Shown: positions 18,997 to 28,095 of the stretch, one piece after another
Numbering within the stretch: position 1 is the first letter of the stretch
How the letters are laid out: each line of letters starts with the position of its first letter
Origin: Limimaricola cinnabarinus
Lineage (GTDB): Bacteria; Pseudomonadota; Alphaproteobacteria; Rhodobacterales; Rhodobacteraceae
Reading direction: 5' to 3'
Assembly: GCF_002723615.1 (NCBI RefSeq)
Contig: NZ_KZ304953.1
Coordinates: 187,362-251,361 of the forward strand
Length of the DNA: 64,000 nt
The notes under the pieces: generated by a model
The model's input: only the letters and a program-made list of their open reading frames with translations
Databases searched by the model: none
What the model was told of the DNA's origin: nothing
Made by a program: the position numbers and the translations under genes

Positions 18997-19524
18997 ATGA
19001 GCACCGAAACCATCGACCGCCCCGCTACTGTTACCGAACTGAGCTTCGAGCGGATCCAGGCGTTTCTCTATGCCGAGGCGCGCGCCCTCGACGACCGCGA
19101 ATGGGACGACTGGATCGGGTTCTACCATCCCGACTGCCAGTTCTGGATGCCTGCCTGGGACGACTTCGACACGCTGACCGAAGATCCCGAGAACGAGATG
19201 TCGTTGATCTTTTACTACGACCGTTCGGGCATCGAGGACCGGGTGTTCCGGATCAAGACCGACCGCTCCTCGGCGACCTCGCTGCCGGAGCCGCGCACCC
19301 AGCACAACCTCTCGAACATCGAGGTTCTGGAGCGCGCCGGCAATACGATCAAGCTGCGGTTCAACTGGATCACCAACACCTACCGCTACGGCGAGACCGA
19401 CACCCACTGGGGGACGTCCTTCTACACGCTCGACGTCTCGGGGGAGAAGCCGTTGATCGCCGACAAGAAGGTGGTGCTGAAGAACGACCGCATCCACCAC
19501 GTGATCGACGTCTACCACATCTGA
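18997..19524 (+). CDS. benB: Benzoate 1,2-dioxygenase, small (beta) subunit
   Basis: The beta subunit is the structural part of the alpha3-beta3 oxygenase. The 175-aa protein has the family's RIQAFLYAEARALDDREWDDW start and the cone-fold hallmark NRYRYGE-like segment (here NTYRYGETDTHWGT) and ends in RIHHVIDVYHI. It begins 4 bases after benA and is followed by two intercistronic palindromes before benC. Confidence 0.9.
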   Translation: MSTETIDRPATVTELSFERIQAFLYAEARALDDREWDDWIGFYHPDCQFWMPAWDDFDTLTEDPENEMSLIFYYDRSGIEDRVFRIKTDRSSATSLPEPRTQHNLSNIEVLERAGNTIKLRFNWITNTYRYGETDTHWGTSFYTLDVSGEKPLIADKKVVLKNDRIHHVIDVYHI

Positions 19525-19528
19525 GCCG

Positions 19529-19580
19529 CGGCCATCGATCGATGGCCGAGGCGTCCGCGCGCCCCGGGGAGGGGGCGCGC
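19529..19580 (+). promoter_or_regulatory. Two palindromes between benB and benC
   Basis: CGGCCATCGATCGATGGCCG (19529-19548) is a perfect palindrome. GCGCGCCCC/GGGGCGCGC (19557-19565 and 19572-19580) makes a second stem. The benC ribosome site (GGGAGGAGGAA) follows. They probably mark mRNA processing or stabilise the oxygenase message relative to the reductase. Confidence 0.5.
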
Positions 19581-19599
19581 GACCGGGAGGAGGAACAGC

Positions 19600-20616
19600 A
19601 TGAGCTACAGCATCGCGCTCAATTTCGAGGACGGGGTCACCCGCGTCATCGATTGCGACGAGGACGAGAAGGTGACCGACGCCGCCTTCCGGCAGAAGAT
19701 CAACATCCCCATGGATTGCCGCGACGGCGTCTGTGGAACCTGCAAGTGCTTCGCCGAGAAGGGCGAGTACGAGCTCGAGTTCTACATGGACGAGGCGATG
19801 ACCGAGGAAGAGGCGGAGGAAGGCTATGTCCTGACCTGCCAGATGATCCCCGAGAGCGATTGCGTCATCCGCGTTCCGGCCTCTTCACTGGTCTGCAAGA
19901 CTGGCGCCGAAACGCTGGGCGGCGCGGTGGCCGGGGTGGACGTGCTGTCGGAGACCTCCTTCGGGCTGCGCGTGACGCTCGACAAGCCGATGGGCTTCCT
20001 GCCGGGGCAATACGTCAACGTCTCGGTGCCCGGTGCGGGGGTGCATCGTTCCTATTCCTTTTCCTCGGCGCCCGGTGCTGCCGAGGCCAGCTTCCTGATC
20101 CGCAATCTGCCCGGCGGGGTGATGAGCGGCTATCTCGCCCAAGCCGCCGCCATCGGTGATCGACTAGAGCTGACCGGACCGATGGGCGCATTTTACCTGC
20201 GCCCGGTGGAGCGGCCGCAGCTCTGGCTTGCGGGCGGCACCGGGCTCGCGCCCTTCCTGTCAATGCTCGAACAGCTCGCCGCGCAGGGCTGCGAGCAGCC
20301 GGTGACGCTGTATTACGCCGTGACCCGCGCCGCCGATCTGGTGGAACTGGAGCGGGTGCAGTCGCTGGCCGAAAGGATCGGTGGGGTGGAGGTGATCACC
20401 ATCCTTGCGGCAGAGGAAGATGCGCATGAACGCAAAGGCTTCGTCACCGACCACATCGCGGCCGGGGATCTGAACGGGGGCGACTGCGACGTCTATCTCT
20501 GCGGCCCGCCGCCGATGGTCGAGGCGGTGCGCCAGCATTTCGCCACGCTGGGCGTGGAGCCCGCGAGCTTCCACTACGAGAAGTTCGCCCCCACTGAGTC
20601 GGCGGCGGCGGCATGA
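19600..20616 (+). CDS. benC: Benzoate 1,2-dioxygenase reductase
   Basis: BenC passes electrons from NADH through FAD and a 2Fe-2S cluster to the oxygenase. The N-terminal plant-type ferredoxin domain has CRDGVCGTCKC plus a distal C in VLTCQM. The flavin domain follows with RSYSFSS, and the NAD domain with LAGGTGLAPFLSML and VYLCGPPPMVEAV. Length 338 aa is typical. It overlaps benD by 4 bases (ATGA). Confidence 0.92.
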   Translation: MSYSIALNFEDGVTRVIDCDEDEKVTDAAFRQKINIPMDCRDGVCGTCKCFAEKGEYELEFYMDEAMTEEEAEEGYVLTCQMIPESDCVIRVPASSLVCKTGAETLGGAVAGVDVLSETSFGLRVTLDKPMGFLPGQYVNVSVPGAGVHRSYSFSSAPGAAEASFLIRNLPGGVMSGYLAQAAAIGDRLELTGPMGAFYLRPVERPQLWLAGGTGLAPFLSMLEQLAAQGCEQPVTLYYAVTRAADLVELERVQSLAERIGGVEVITILAAEEDAHERKGFVTDHIAAGDLNGGDCDVYLCGPPPMVEAVRQHFATLGVEPASFHYEKFAPTESAAAA

Positions 20617-21392
20617 GCGGACGCTTCGCGGGCCGCGCGATGGTGGTGACCGGCGCCGCGCAGGGCATCGGCCAGCGCGTCGCCGAGCGCGCGGCGGCCG
20701 AGGGCGCCGAGGTGCTGATCGTCGACCGGGCGCCACAACGCCGCAAGGTCGCGCGGGCGATCCGCGCGGCGGGCGGCGTGGCGCATGACATCAGCGCCAA
20801 TCTCGAGACCTATGCGGGCTGCGAGAAGGCGATGAAGAAGGCGGTCGAGCTGTTCGGCCGGATCGACATCCTCGTCAACAATGTCGGCGGTACGATCTGG
20901 GCCAAGCCCTACGAGCATTATGCCCAGAAGGAGATCGACGCCGAGATCCGCCGCTCGCTGTTCCCGACGCTCTATTGCTGCCGCGCGGCACTCGAGCCGA
21001 TGCTGGAGGCGGGACGCGGCGTGATCGTCAACGTCTCGTCGATCGCGACGCGCGGGCTCAACCGCGTGCCCTATGCGGCGGCCAAGGGCGGGGTGAATGC
21101 GATAACCGCCAGCCTCGCCTGGGAGGTTGCCGAGCGCGGCATCCGCGTCGTCGCCACCGCGCCGGGCGGCACCGAGGCGCCGCCGCGCGCCGTGCCGCGC
21201 AACCCCAACGCGGAACAGGAACAGCGCGAGGACTGGTACCGGACCATCGTCGACCAGACGATCCAGTCCAGCCTGATGAAACGATACGGCACGCTCGACG
21301 AGCAGGCAGGCGCGATCCTGTTCCTGGCGTCGGACGAGGCATCCTACATCACGGGCGTCACATTGCCCGTGGGAGGCGGAGATCTTGGCTGA
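20613..21392 (+). CDS. benD: Benzoate cis-diol dehydrogenase
   Basis: A short-chain dehydrogenase that oxidises and decarboxylates the benzoate cis-diol to catechol. The Rossmann signature VTGAAQGIGQRVAERAA, the NNVG motif, the catalytic Ser (NVSSIATRG) and YAAAKGG are present. Also typical of BenD is the TAPGGTEAPPR segment. Length 259 aa. Translationally coupled to benC. Confidence 0.92.
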   Translation: MSGRFAGRAMVVTGAAQGIGQRVAERAAAEGAEVLIVDRAPQRRKVARAIRAAGGVAHDISANLETYAGCEKAMKKAVELFGRIDILVNNVGGTIWAKPYEHYAQKEIDAEIRRSLFPTLYCCRAALEPMLEAGRGVIVNVSSIATRGLNRVPYAAAKGGVNAITASLAWEVAERGIRVVATAPGGTEAPPRAVPRNPNAEQEQREDWYRTIVDQTIQSSLMKRYGTLDEQAGAILFLASDEASYITGVTLPVGGGDLG

Positions 21393-21434
21393 GCCGTGGG
21401 AGGCGGCGCGGCCGAAACAGTGGAGGAGAGAATC

Positions 21435-22601
21435 ATGACGACCATCACCAAGGCGGCCCTTGCCGGGCTCGCCACGACCTTCTGCGTCGAAACCGCATCC
21501 GCCGAGCAGATCGATGTCGGGTTGCTGCTGCCCTTCTCGGGCGTTTATGCCGCGCTCGGGAACGACATCGAGGCGGGCTTCCGGCTCGGGCTCGATACCT
21601 TCGGCGCCGAGACCGACGCGACCTTCGAGGTGATCGCCGAGGACACCGAGGTCAAGCCGCCCGTGGCGCTTGCCAAGGCGCGCAAGCTGATGCTGCAGGA
21701 CAATGTCGACGTGATGGTCGGCATCGTGTCCTCCGGCGTGCTCGGCGCGGTGCGCGACATGGTCGACGGGGCGGGCGTGCCGCTGATCGTCGCCAATGCC
21801 GGCAATGATGAGGCCACCGGCGTGGACTGCTCGCCCTACATCACGCGGATCTCCTTCTCGAACGGCCAGGTCAACCGCCCGATGGGCACCTGGCTGGCCG
21901 GGCAGGGCGTCGAGAAGGTCTACACCCTCGCCCCCGATTACGCCGCCGGGCGGCAGATGATCGGCGGCTTCGTCGAGACCTTCGAGGCGGCGGGCGGCGA
22001 GATCGTCGGCCAGGAGTTCACGCCGTTCCAGCAGACCCAGGATTTCGGGCCCTATCTCGCTCAGGCCAAGGCCAGCGGCGCCGACGCGGTCTATGTCTTC
22101 TATGCCGGCGGCGAGGCGATCTCCTTCGTCAAGCAGTATGACAGCTTCGGCCTCAAGGGCGAGCTGCCGCTCTACGGCTCCGGCTTCCTGACCTCGCCGC
22201 TCTACGTCGCGGCCGAGGGGCCGGCGGCCGAGGGGGTGATCGCGGCGGGGCATTACGTGCCGACCATCGACAACGAGGCCAACGCCGCCTTCGTACAGGC
22301 CTTCGAGGCCGAGAACGACCGGCTGCCCTCGGAATTCGCGGTGCATGGCTACGACGCCGCGCGGGCGTTGATCGAGGCGACGGCCACCGGCGCCGCCGAC
22401 CGCGAGAGCCTGGCGCAGGCGCTGCGCGAGGTGAGCTTCGGCGGACCGCGCGGCCAGCTGTCGATCGACCCCGCGACCAACAACATCGTCCAGCCGATCC
22501 ATGTCTACGAGACCGTCGCCGGCGAGGACGGGCTGACGCAGAAGGTGCTCGCCACCCTGCCGGCCGAGGCCGACCCGGCCAATGGCTGCGAGATGAACTG
22601 A
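21435..22601 (+). CDS. ABC transporter substrate-binding protein, aromatic-acid type
   Basis: A 388-residue periplasmic binding protein of the Leu/Ile/Val-type family (Peripla_BP_6): signal peptide ending ETASAEQ, then IDVGLLLPFSGVYAALGNDIEAG and the usual EDTEVKPPVALAKARKL and VDVMVGIVSSG segments. Such proteins next to ben genes usually bind benzoate or similar acids. It follows benD by 42 bases and precedes the four transporter genes. A GC hairpin separates it from the permease, fitting the excess of binding protein usually needed. Confidence 0.8.
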   Translation: MTTITKAALAGLATTFCVETASAEQIDVGLLLPFSGVYAALGNDIEAGFRLGLDTFGAETDATFEVIAEDTEVKPPVALAKARKLMLQDNVDVMVGIVSSGVLGAVRDMVDGAGVPLIVANAGNDEATGVDCSPYITRISFSNGQVNRPMGTWLAGQGVEKVYTLAPDYAAGRQMIGGFVETFEAAGGEIVGQEFTPFQQTQDFGPYLAQAKASGADAVYVFYAGGEAISFVKQYDSFGLKGELPLYGSGFLTSPLYVAAEGPAAEGVIAAGHYVPTIDNEANAAFVQAFEAENDRLPSEFAVHGYDAARALIEATATGAADRESLAQALREVSFGGPRGQLSIDPATNNIVQPIHVYETVAGEDGLTQKVLATLPAEADPANGCEMN

Positions 22602-22608
22602 GGGCCCC

Positions 22609-22632
22609 GGCCGCGCCCGACCGGGCGCGGCC
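22609..22632 (+). terminator. Attenuating hairpin after the binding-protein gene
   Basis: GGCCGCGCCC and GGGCGCGGCC pair perfectly around a 4-base loop 8 bases after the stop codon. Only three T residues follow shortly after, so it is probably a partial terminator or RNA-stabilising stem. Confidence 0.6.
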
Positions 22633-22668
22633 GATCCTTTCCCTGCGATCCGAACCGGGAGACCCGCC

Positions 22669-23541
22669 ATGACCCATGACGCCGGCTTCTGGGTGCTGCA
22701 GGCGCTCAACGCGCTGCAACTCTCGATGCTGCTATTCCTGCTTTCCGTCGGGCTGACGGTGATCTTCGGCCTGATGCATTTCGTCAATCTCGCCCATGGC
22801 GCGCTCTACGCGCTCGGCGCCTATGTCGCGGCCAGCGTGGCGGGTGCCTGGGGCGGCTTCTGGGTCGGGCTGATCGTCGCCCCGATCGCCGTCGCCGCGA
22901 TGGGGGTGGTGCTCTATGGCGGGCTGATCCGCCGGATGCGGCGCTCGGGCCCGATGGCGCAGGTGCTGGTCACGTTCGGGCTGATCTTCGCGCTGCTGGA
23001 CCTCACCCGCATCATCTGGGGCGACGTGGCGCTGGCCTCGGACGTGCCGGCGCTGCTCGAGGGTCAGGTGCGGCTTCTGGGCGTCGACTATCCGGCCTAC
23101 CGGCTGTTCGTGATCGGGCTGGGGCTAGCGGTGCTCGCCGTGCTGGCCTTCGTGCTGGGGCGCACCCAGATCGGCGCGATGATCCGCGCCGGCGTCGACA
23201 ACGACGCCATGGCCGCCTGCCTCGGCATCGATGTCGAGCGGCTGTTCTTCGTGGTGTTCTGCGTCGGCTGCGCGCTGGCGGGGCTGGCGGGGGCGGTGGC
23301 CGCGCCGCTCCTGTCGGTGACGCCCGACATGGGGCTGCAGATCCTGATCCCGGTGCTGATCGTCATCGTTATCGGCGGGCTGGGATCGCTCAAGGGGGCG
23401 ATCGCCGGGGCGCTGATCTACGGGGTGGTGCAGACCTTCGGCGCGGTGCTGGCGCCGCAGCTCTCCTCGGTTCTCATCTACGCCCTGCTGGCGCTGGTCC
23501 TCGTGACCCGGCCGACCGGCCTCTTCCCCGCGAAAGGATAG
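22669..23541 (+). CDS. Branched-chain-type ABC permease (LivH-like)
   Basis: This 290-aa inner-membrane permease has about eight hydrophobic helices and the LivH signature region (GLMHFVNLAHGALYALGAY, and GGLGSLKGAIAGALIYG near the C terminus). It would form the translocation channel with the LivM-like protein encoded 4 bases downstream. Confidence 0.85.
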   Translation: MTHDAGFWVLQALNALQLSMLLFLLSVGLTVIFGLMHFVNLAHGALYALGAYVAASVAGAWGGFWVGLIVAPIAVAAMGVVLYGGLIRRMRRSGPMAQVLVTFGLIFALLDLTRIIWGDVALASDVPALLEGQVRLLGVDYPAYRLFVIGLGLAVLAVLAFVLGRTQIGAMIRAGVDNDAMAACLGIDVERLFFVVFCVGCALAGLAGAVAAPLLSVTPDMGLQILIPVLIVIVIGGLGSLKGAIAGALIYGVVQTFGAVLAPQLSSVLIYALLALVLVTRPTGLFPAKG

Positions 23542-23545
23542 AGCG

Positions 23546-24538
23546 ATGTTCAGACACACTCCCCTGCGCGTCGCGGCGCTGGCGCTGCTCGCCGTCGCGG
23601 GCATCGGCTACGCCTTCGGCGCGAGCTATTTCGGCCTCGAGATCCTGACCGAGATCGCGATCCTCGCGATCCTAGTGCTGGCGCTCGACATGGTGGCGGG
23701 CTTCGGCGGCATGGTCTCGCTGGCGCATGGCGCGCTGGCCGGGGTCGGGGCCTATGGCTACGCCATGCTGCAGGCGCAGGCGGGCGTCGCGCCGCCCATC
23801 GCGCTTCTGGGCGCGATCGGGCTGACCGGGGCGCTGGCTTGGGCGATCGGCGCGGTCTGCGCGCGCAGCCACGGCATCTATTTCATCATGGCGACGCTGG
23901 CCTTCGGGCAGATGGCCTATTCCTACATCTTTGAGACCCCCGTCTTCGGTGGCGATGACGGTCTGGGCGGCATCTCACGGCTTGACCTCTCGGTCCTCGG
24001 GCTCGACCTGATGGACAGCCGCAACTTCGCGCTGTTCTGCCTCGCCATGGTGGCGCTGGCCTATGCCGCCTGCGCCTTCGTGCTACGCTCGGGGCTGGGG
24101 CGCAGCCTGTCGGGCGTGCATGAGAGCGAGCAGCGGATGCGCGCGCTCGGCCTCACCGTCTGGCGGGTCAAGGCGCATGTCTTCGGCCTGTCGGGCATGA
24201 TCGCCGGGCTGTCGGGGGCGCTGGCGGCGCAGCACATCATGTATGTCTCGCCCGGCCTGCTGTCCTGGACCGTCTCGGGGGAGGCGCTGGTGGTGGTGAT
24301 CCTCGGAGGCCTGGGCACGCTGGTCGGCCCGCTGGTCGGCGCCGCCTTCTTCGTGGTGCTCAAGCACGAGGTCGGCGCGATCACCCCTTATTGGCACCTT
24401 GTCACCGGCCTGGTGCTGATAGCGGTGGTGATGAGCCGCGCCAACGGCATCTTCGGCGCCCTGGAGGCTTGGGTCGGGCGGCGCCGCGCGGCCCGCCAAC
24501 CGCAACCCCTGGCCAAGGAGGTGCCCGGCAATGCTTGA
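23546..24538 (+). CDS. Branched-chain-type ABC permease (LivM-like)
   Basis: A 330-aa permease with the LivM pattern: an N-terminal extra helix, LDMVAGFGGMVSLAHGAL, FGGDDGLGGISR in the periplasmic loop, and VILGGLGTLVGPLVGAAFF. It pairs with the LivH-like protein and overlaps the ATPase gene downstream by 8 bases, so the operon is tightly coupled. Confidence 0.85.
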   Translation: MFRHTPLRVAALALLAVAGIGYAFGASYFGLEILTEIAILAILVLALDMVAGFGGMVSLAHGALAGVGAYGYAMLQAQAGVAPPIALLGAIGLTGALAWAIGAVCARSHGIYFIMATLAFGQMAYSYIFETPVFGGDDGLGGISRLDLSVLGLDLMDSRNFALFCLAMVALAYAACAFVLRSGLGRSLSGVHESEQRMRALGLTVWRVKAHVFGLSGMIAGLSGALAAQHIMYVSPGLLSWTVSGEALVVVILGGLGTLVGPLVGAAFFVVLKHEVGAITPYWHLVTGLVLIAVVMSRANGIFGALEAWVGRRRAARQPQPLAKEVPGNA

Positions 24539-25274
24539 GACCCGCAATCTCGACAAGAGCTTCGGCGCGATCCACGTCACCCGCGACGTGTCGCTAAAGC
24601 TGGAGCGCGGCGAGCGCCGCGTCATTCTCGGCCCCAATGGCGCCGGCAAGACCACGCTGTTCAACCAGCTCACCGGCGAGATCGCCCCGAGCTCGGGCCG
24701 GATCATCCTCGACGGCGCGGACGTCACCGCGCTGCCGGTGGCGCAGCGCGCCAGGGCCGGCCTGTCGCGCAGCTACCAGAAGAACACGCTGTTCGACGGG
24801 CTCAGCGTGGCCGACAATCTCGGCCTCGCGGCGATGGTGGCGCAGGGCCGGGGCATGGGGCTCGGTCGCGACGGGCTCCTCCACCCGGAGGTACGCGAGA
24901 CGGTGGAGGAGGTCGCCGCGCAGCTGCGGCTGTCGGACCATCTCGACGCAAGGGTAAGCGAGATCTCCTATGGCATGCGCCGACAGCTCGAGGTCGGCGT
25001 GGCACTGGCCACCCGGCCCAAGGTGATCCTGATGGACGAGCCGACCTCCGGGGTCGGGCCGGAGATGGCCAAGGGCTTCCACGATCTGCTGGCCGCGCTG
25101 CCGCGCGACCTGACGCTGCTGATCATCGAGCACGACATAGACCTCGCCTTCGCGGTGGCCGACACGATCACGGTGCTGAACTACGGCGAGGTGGTGTTCG
25201 ACGGGCTGCCCGAGGCGGCGCGCGGCAGCAGCCTGCTCAAGGAAATCTATCTGGGGAGCTGGGAAGATGCTTGA
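24531..25274 (+). CDS. ABC transporter ATP-binding protein (LivG-like)
   Basis: All the ATPase motifs are readable: Walker A GPNGAGKTT, Q-loop region, signature ISYGMRRQLEVG (a variant of LSGGQ), Walker B VILMDEP, then H-loop IEHDI. Length 247 aa. The variant signature is usual for LivG-type subunits. Overlaps the next ATPase gene by 8 bases. Confidence 0.87.
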   Translation: MLETRNLDKSFGAIHVTRDVSLKLERGERRVILGPNGAGKTTLFNQLTGEIAPSSGRIILDGADVTALPVAQRARAGLSRSYQKNTLFDGLSVADNLGLAAMVAQGRGMGLGRDGLLHPEVRETVEEVAAQLRLSDHLDARVSEISYGMRRQLEVGVALATRPKVILMDEPTSGVGPEMAKGFHDLLAALPRDLTLLIIEHDIDLAFAVADTITVLNYGEVVFDGLPEAARGSSLLKEIYLGSWEDA

Positions 25275-25968
25275 TCTGCTGGATGTCCGCTCGGGCTATG
25301 GCGAGACGCAGGTGCTGCACGGGCTGTCGCTCGCGGCGCGGCCGGGACGGGTGCTGGCGGTGCTGGGCCGCAACGGCGCCGGCAAGAGCACGACGCTCAA
25401 GACCATCATGGGGCTGCTGCCCTGCCGGGGCGGCGAGATCCGCCTCGACGGCGTGCCGATCGCCAAGCGCCCCTTCGACGTGGCCCGCGACGGCATCGCC
25501 TACGTGCCGGAGACGCGGGACATCTTTCCCTCGCTCACGGTGCGCGAGAACCTCGAACTCGCGGCGCGGCGCTTTGCTGCGAAAGGCGCGGGGAGCTGGA
25601 CGCTCGAGCGAGTGCTCGAACTCTTCCCGCGCTTGGGCGAGCGGATGGACAATGGCGGCACGCAACTCTCGGGCGGCGAACAGCAGATGCTGGCGATCGC
25701 GCGGGCGCTGCTAATGAACCCGCGGCTGCTGATCCTCGACGAGCCGACCGAGGGACTGGCACCGATTATCGTCAAGCTGATCCATGACAAGCTGCAGGAG
25801 CTTAAGCGCGCGGGGCTGACCATGGTGGTAGTCGAGCAGAATTTCGGTTTCGCCACCTCCCTTGCCGACGACGTGGCGGTAGTTAGTAAGGGGCAGGTGG
25901 TCTGGACCGGCAGCGCTTCCGAGATCCGCGCCGACGTGGAGGCGCAGCATCGCTGGCTCGGGGTCTGA
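25267..25968 (+). CDS. ABC transporter ATP-binding protein (LivF-like)
   Basis: The second ATPase has Walker A GRNGAGKST, signature LSGGEQQML, Walker B LLILDEPTEGLAP, and the H-loop replaced by VVVEQNF as in LivF. Length 233 aa. It is the last gene of the catB-benABCD-transporter group. The LysR gene beyond is convergent. Confidence 0.87.
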   Translation: MLDLLDVRSGYGETQVLHGLSLAARPGRVLAVLGRNGAGKSTTLKTIMGLLPCRGGEIRLDGVPIAKRPFDVARDGIAYVPETRDIFPSLTVRENLELAARRFAAKGAGSWTLERVLELFPRLGERMDNGGTQLSGGEQQMLAIARALLMNPRLLILDEPTEGLAPIIVKLIHDKLQELKRAGLTMVVVEQNFGFATSLADDVAVVSKGQVVWTGSASEIRADVEAQHRWLGV

Positions 25969-26009
25969 AGGCTGCATCGGTACGGGCCGCCAACGCGGCG
26001 GCCCGTGAT

Positions 26010-26900
26010 TCAAAACATTTTGCGCGCGACCTTCTGGGCGATGTCGACGAAGTTGCGCACATGCGCACTCTGTTCGTCATAGCGATAGTTCAGCGACAGT
26101 GCGGTCCGTGCGATCTCAGGTTCGATGCGCAGGAACTTCATGCCCTTGCGCGGTGCCGAGGAAACTGATTCCGGGACGATACAGACCCCTTCGCCCACCG
26201 AGACGAGGCTAAGTGCGGTCTGTAGATCCATGCACCAGACTCGAAGTGGCACCGGGAAGCCGGCCTTCTCACAAGCGTCGAGAATGAAGTCGGCAAAGCT
26301 CGGCCGGGGGTATTCAGGGTAGAGGATCAGATTGTGCGTCGCCAACCTTTCGAGTTTGGCCACGATACGCCCGCCGGTATCGACAGTGTCAGGTAGGGCC
26401 AAGATCAGCTTTTCCTCGAGCAACTCGCGGGTGACGAATTCGGCATCCACTAGTGCCGGGCGCCCGAAGGCCACGTCGATTTCGCGCGCCACCAGCGCGC
26501 GGTGCAGCTGCGCGTTGTTCATCGGCAGCAAGCTGAGATTGACCTCGGGGTAGTTGGCCCGAAAGGATTTAATGATAGTTGGCAGGATGCCGAAGGTCGA
26601 TGAGCCGACGAAGCCGATCCTGAGACGGCCTTCGGCGCCCTGGCCGATCCGCTTCACCTCGAGCCGGGCATCCTCGATCTGGCGCAGGATCGACACGCCA
26701 CGCTCGTAGAGCCGCTCGCCCGCCTGCGTGAGCGAGATTGCGCTGCGGCTGCGGTCGAAGAGCTGGGCACCGAGCTCCTCCTCGAGCTGCTTGATCTGGC
26801 GACTAAGCGGCGGCTGCGCCATGCCAAGACGTTCCGCTGCGCGGCCGAAATGCAGCTCCTCAGCCAGCGCCGTGAAGTAGGTCAGTTGTCTGAAATTCAT
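26010..26900 (-). CDS. LysR-family regulator of the CatR/BenM type, 296 aa
   Basis: The protein starts MNFRQLTYFTALAEELHFGRAAERLGMAQPPLSRQI, the CatM/BenM/CatR N terminus, with the usual inducer-binding domain (GRLRIGFVGSSTFGILP) and ATP-like length. Such regulators respond to cis,cis-muconate and/or benzoate and activate cat and ben promoters. It lies between the transporter operon and catA, in the same direction as catA but behind catA's terminator, so it has its own promoter. Confidence 0.82.
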   Translation of the reverse strand: MNFRQLTYFTALAEELHFGRAAERLGMAQPPLSRQIKQLEEELGAQLFDRSRSAISLTQAGERLYERGVSILRQIEDARLEVKRIGQGAEGRLRIGFVGSSTFGILPTIIKSFRANYPEVNLSLLPMNNAQLHRALVAREIDVAFGRPALVDAEFVTRELLEEKLILALPDTVDTGGRIVAKLERLATHNLILYPEYPRPSFADFILDACEKAGFPVPLRVWCMDLQTALSLVSVGEGVCIVPESVSSAPRKGMKFLRIEPEIARTALSLNYRYDEQSAHVRNFVDIAQKVARKMF

Positions 26901-26948
26901 CTGTCTCCCCCGAACTGCGATCATATGGGGTACGGGCGGCACTGGCAC

Positions 26949-26975
26949 GAAAAAAACCCCTGCCGAAGCAGGGGT
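26949..26975 (-). terminator. Rho-independent terminator of catA
   Basis: Read on the minus strand, ACCCCTGC-TTCG-GCAGGGGT is followed by a run of Ts. It lies 26 bases after the catA stop and ends that transcript before the LysR gene. Confidence 0.9.
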
Positions 26976-27000
26976 CTGGGATACGCAAAGGGGGTGAATT

Positions 27001-27876
27001 CTACTCGGCGGCGAGCGCGGCCTCGGCCGCCCCCTCCTTGAGCACGAAATCGAAGCTCACCCGCAGGTCGGTGTCGAGATCGTCACCGGCCTTCTCGAAC
27101 TTAGCGATCAGGCTCTCCTTCACCGCAAAGACAGAGTCGCTGTCGAGCCAGTCGCTGTCAGCGTCGTAGACCTGGCTGACCAGGGTGCGGTAGCCGTCCT
27201 TGGAGAGGATGAAATGCATGTGGCCAGGGCGGTTCGGGTGATGGCCCATGTAGCGCAGCAGCTCGCCCGCAGTCTCGTTGTCGGGGATCGGGTAGGCCAC
27301 GGGACGCACCGCGCGGAAGGCGTAGTGCCCGTTCTCGTCGGTCTCGAAGCGACCGCGCAGGTTGTAGTCGGGCTGGTCGGGGTCGTGGTTCTCGTAAAGA
27401 CCGTTGGGCGCGTCCTCCCAGACGTCGATGGTGACGCCGGTGACGGGATTGCCATGGGCGTCCCTGACATGACCCTCGAAATAGACCGTTTCCTCGTTGT
27501 CGAAATGCTTCTGCACGGTCGAGGCACCCTTGGGCAGCACTGGCGGGTTCTCGCGGTAGAAGGGGCCGAGCACGGTGGATTCGCTCTCGCTACCCTCGAC
27601 CGGATGGGTGAGCATGTCGGCCAGCACTTCGACCCCGAGAATGTCGCCGAGCAGGATGAATTCCTGCCGCTTGTCGTCGCACGCCGCGCCGGCACGGGCG
27701 AGGAACTGGCAGGCTTCGATGAATTCGCCATGGGTCAGGGTCACGTCGCGGCAGAAATCATGCAGGTGACGGACCAGCGCGGTCATGATCTCGCGCTGGC
27801 GGTCGCTGATCTCGCCGTGCTGGCCGAGCGAGGCGACGACCGCATCTGTGACGGTCTCTCTGGTAACGTTGCGCAT
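27001..27876 (-). CDS. catA: Catechol 1,2-dioxygenase
   Basis: CatA opens catechol between the hydroxyls to cis,cis-muconate. The non-haem iron ligands are in place: Tyr in PNGLYENHD, a second Tyr in RPVAYPIP, and two His in RPGHMHFI. The N-terminal helical linker domain and the intradiol signature (LRGRFETDENGHYAFRAV) are complete; 291 aa. The start at 27876 fits the GGAGGA site better than the in-frame ATG at 27882, which would directly abut it. Hydroxyquinol 1,2-dioxygenases are related, but the neighbouring ben and catB genes favour catechol. Confidence 0.88.
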   Translation of the reverse strand: MRNVTRETVTDAVVASLGQHGEISDRQREIMTALVRHLHDFCRDVTLTHGEFIEACQFLARAGAACDDKRQEFILLGDILGVEVLADMLTHPVEGSESESTVLGPFYRENPPVLPKGASTVQKHFDNEETVYFEGHVRDAHGNPVTGVTIDVWEDAPNGLYENHDPDQPDYNLRGRFETDENGHYAFRAVRPVAYPIPDNETAGELLRYMGHHPNRPGHMHFILSKDGYRTLVSQVYDADSDWLDSDSVFAVKESLIAKFEKAGDDLDTDLRVSFDFVLKEGAAEAALAAE

Positions 27877-27949
27877 CCTCATTCCTCCTCCAAGGGGTCG
27901 CTTCGCGGGCATCTTGAGCGAGCGGCCCGGCCCGGCCAATGCTTGGGCC

Positions 27950-28015
27950 GGTATCGCCCGATACCCGAACTTCCGAGCCGTGGCGGGGCGATCTCCGGGG
28001 TATCGCGGGATACCC
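27950..28015. promoter_or_regulatory. Paired palindromes between catA and the SCP2-like gene
   Basis: GGTATCGCCCGATACC (27950-27965) and GGGTATCGCGGGATACCC (27998-28015) are two dyads sharing GGTATC/GATACC arms, about 48 bases apart. LysR regulators of the Cat/Ben type bind ATAC/GTAT dyads, so they are good candidates for CatR-type sites controlling both divergent transcripts. Confidence 0.6.
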
Positions 28016-28095
28016 TGAGCGACATTGCCCGCCGCGCCCCTTCCACGGCAGCCTGCCGCCCGAACGCCCATCCGGGTGAGCGAGAGGAGAGGATC

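Noticed and set aside
20574-22787. 737-codon minus-strand frame opposite benD and the binding-protein gene
   Set aside because: It is a shadow of high-GC coding; the plus-strand products are clear family members.
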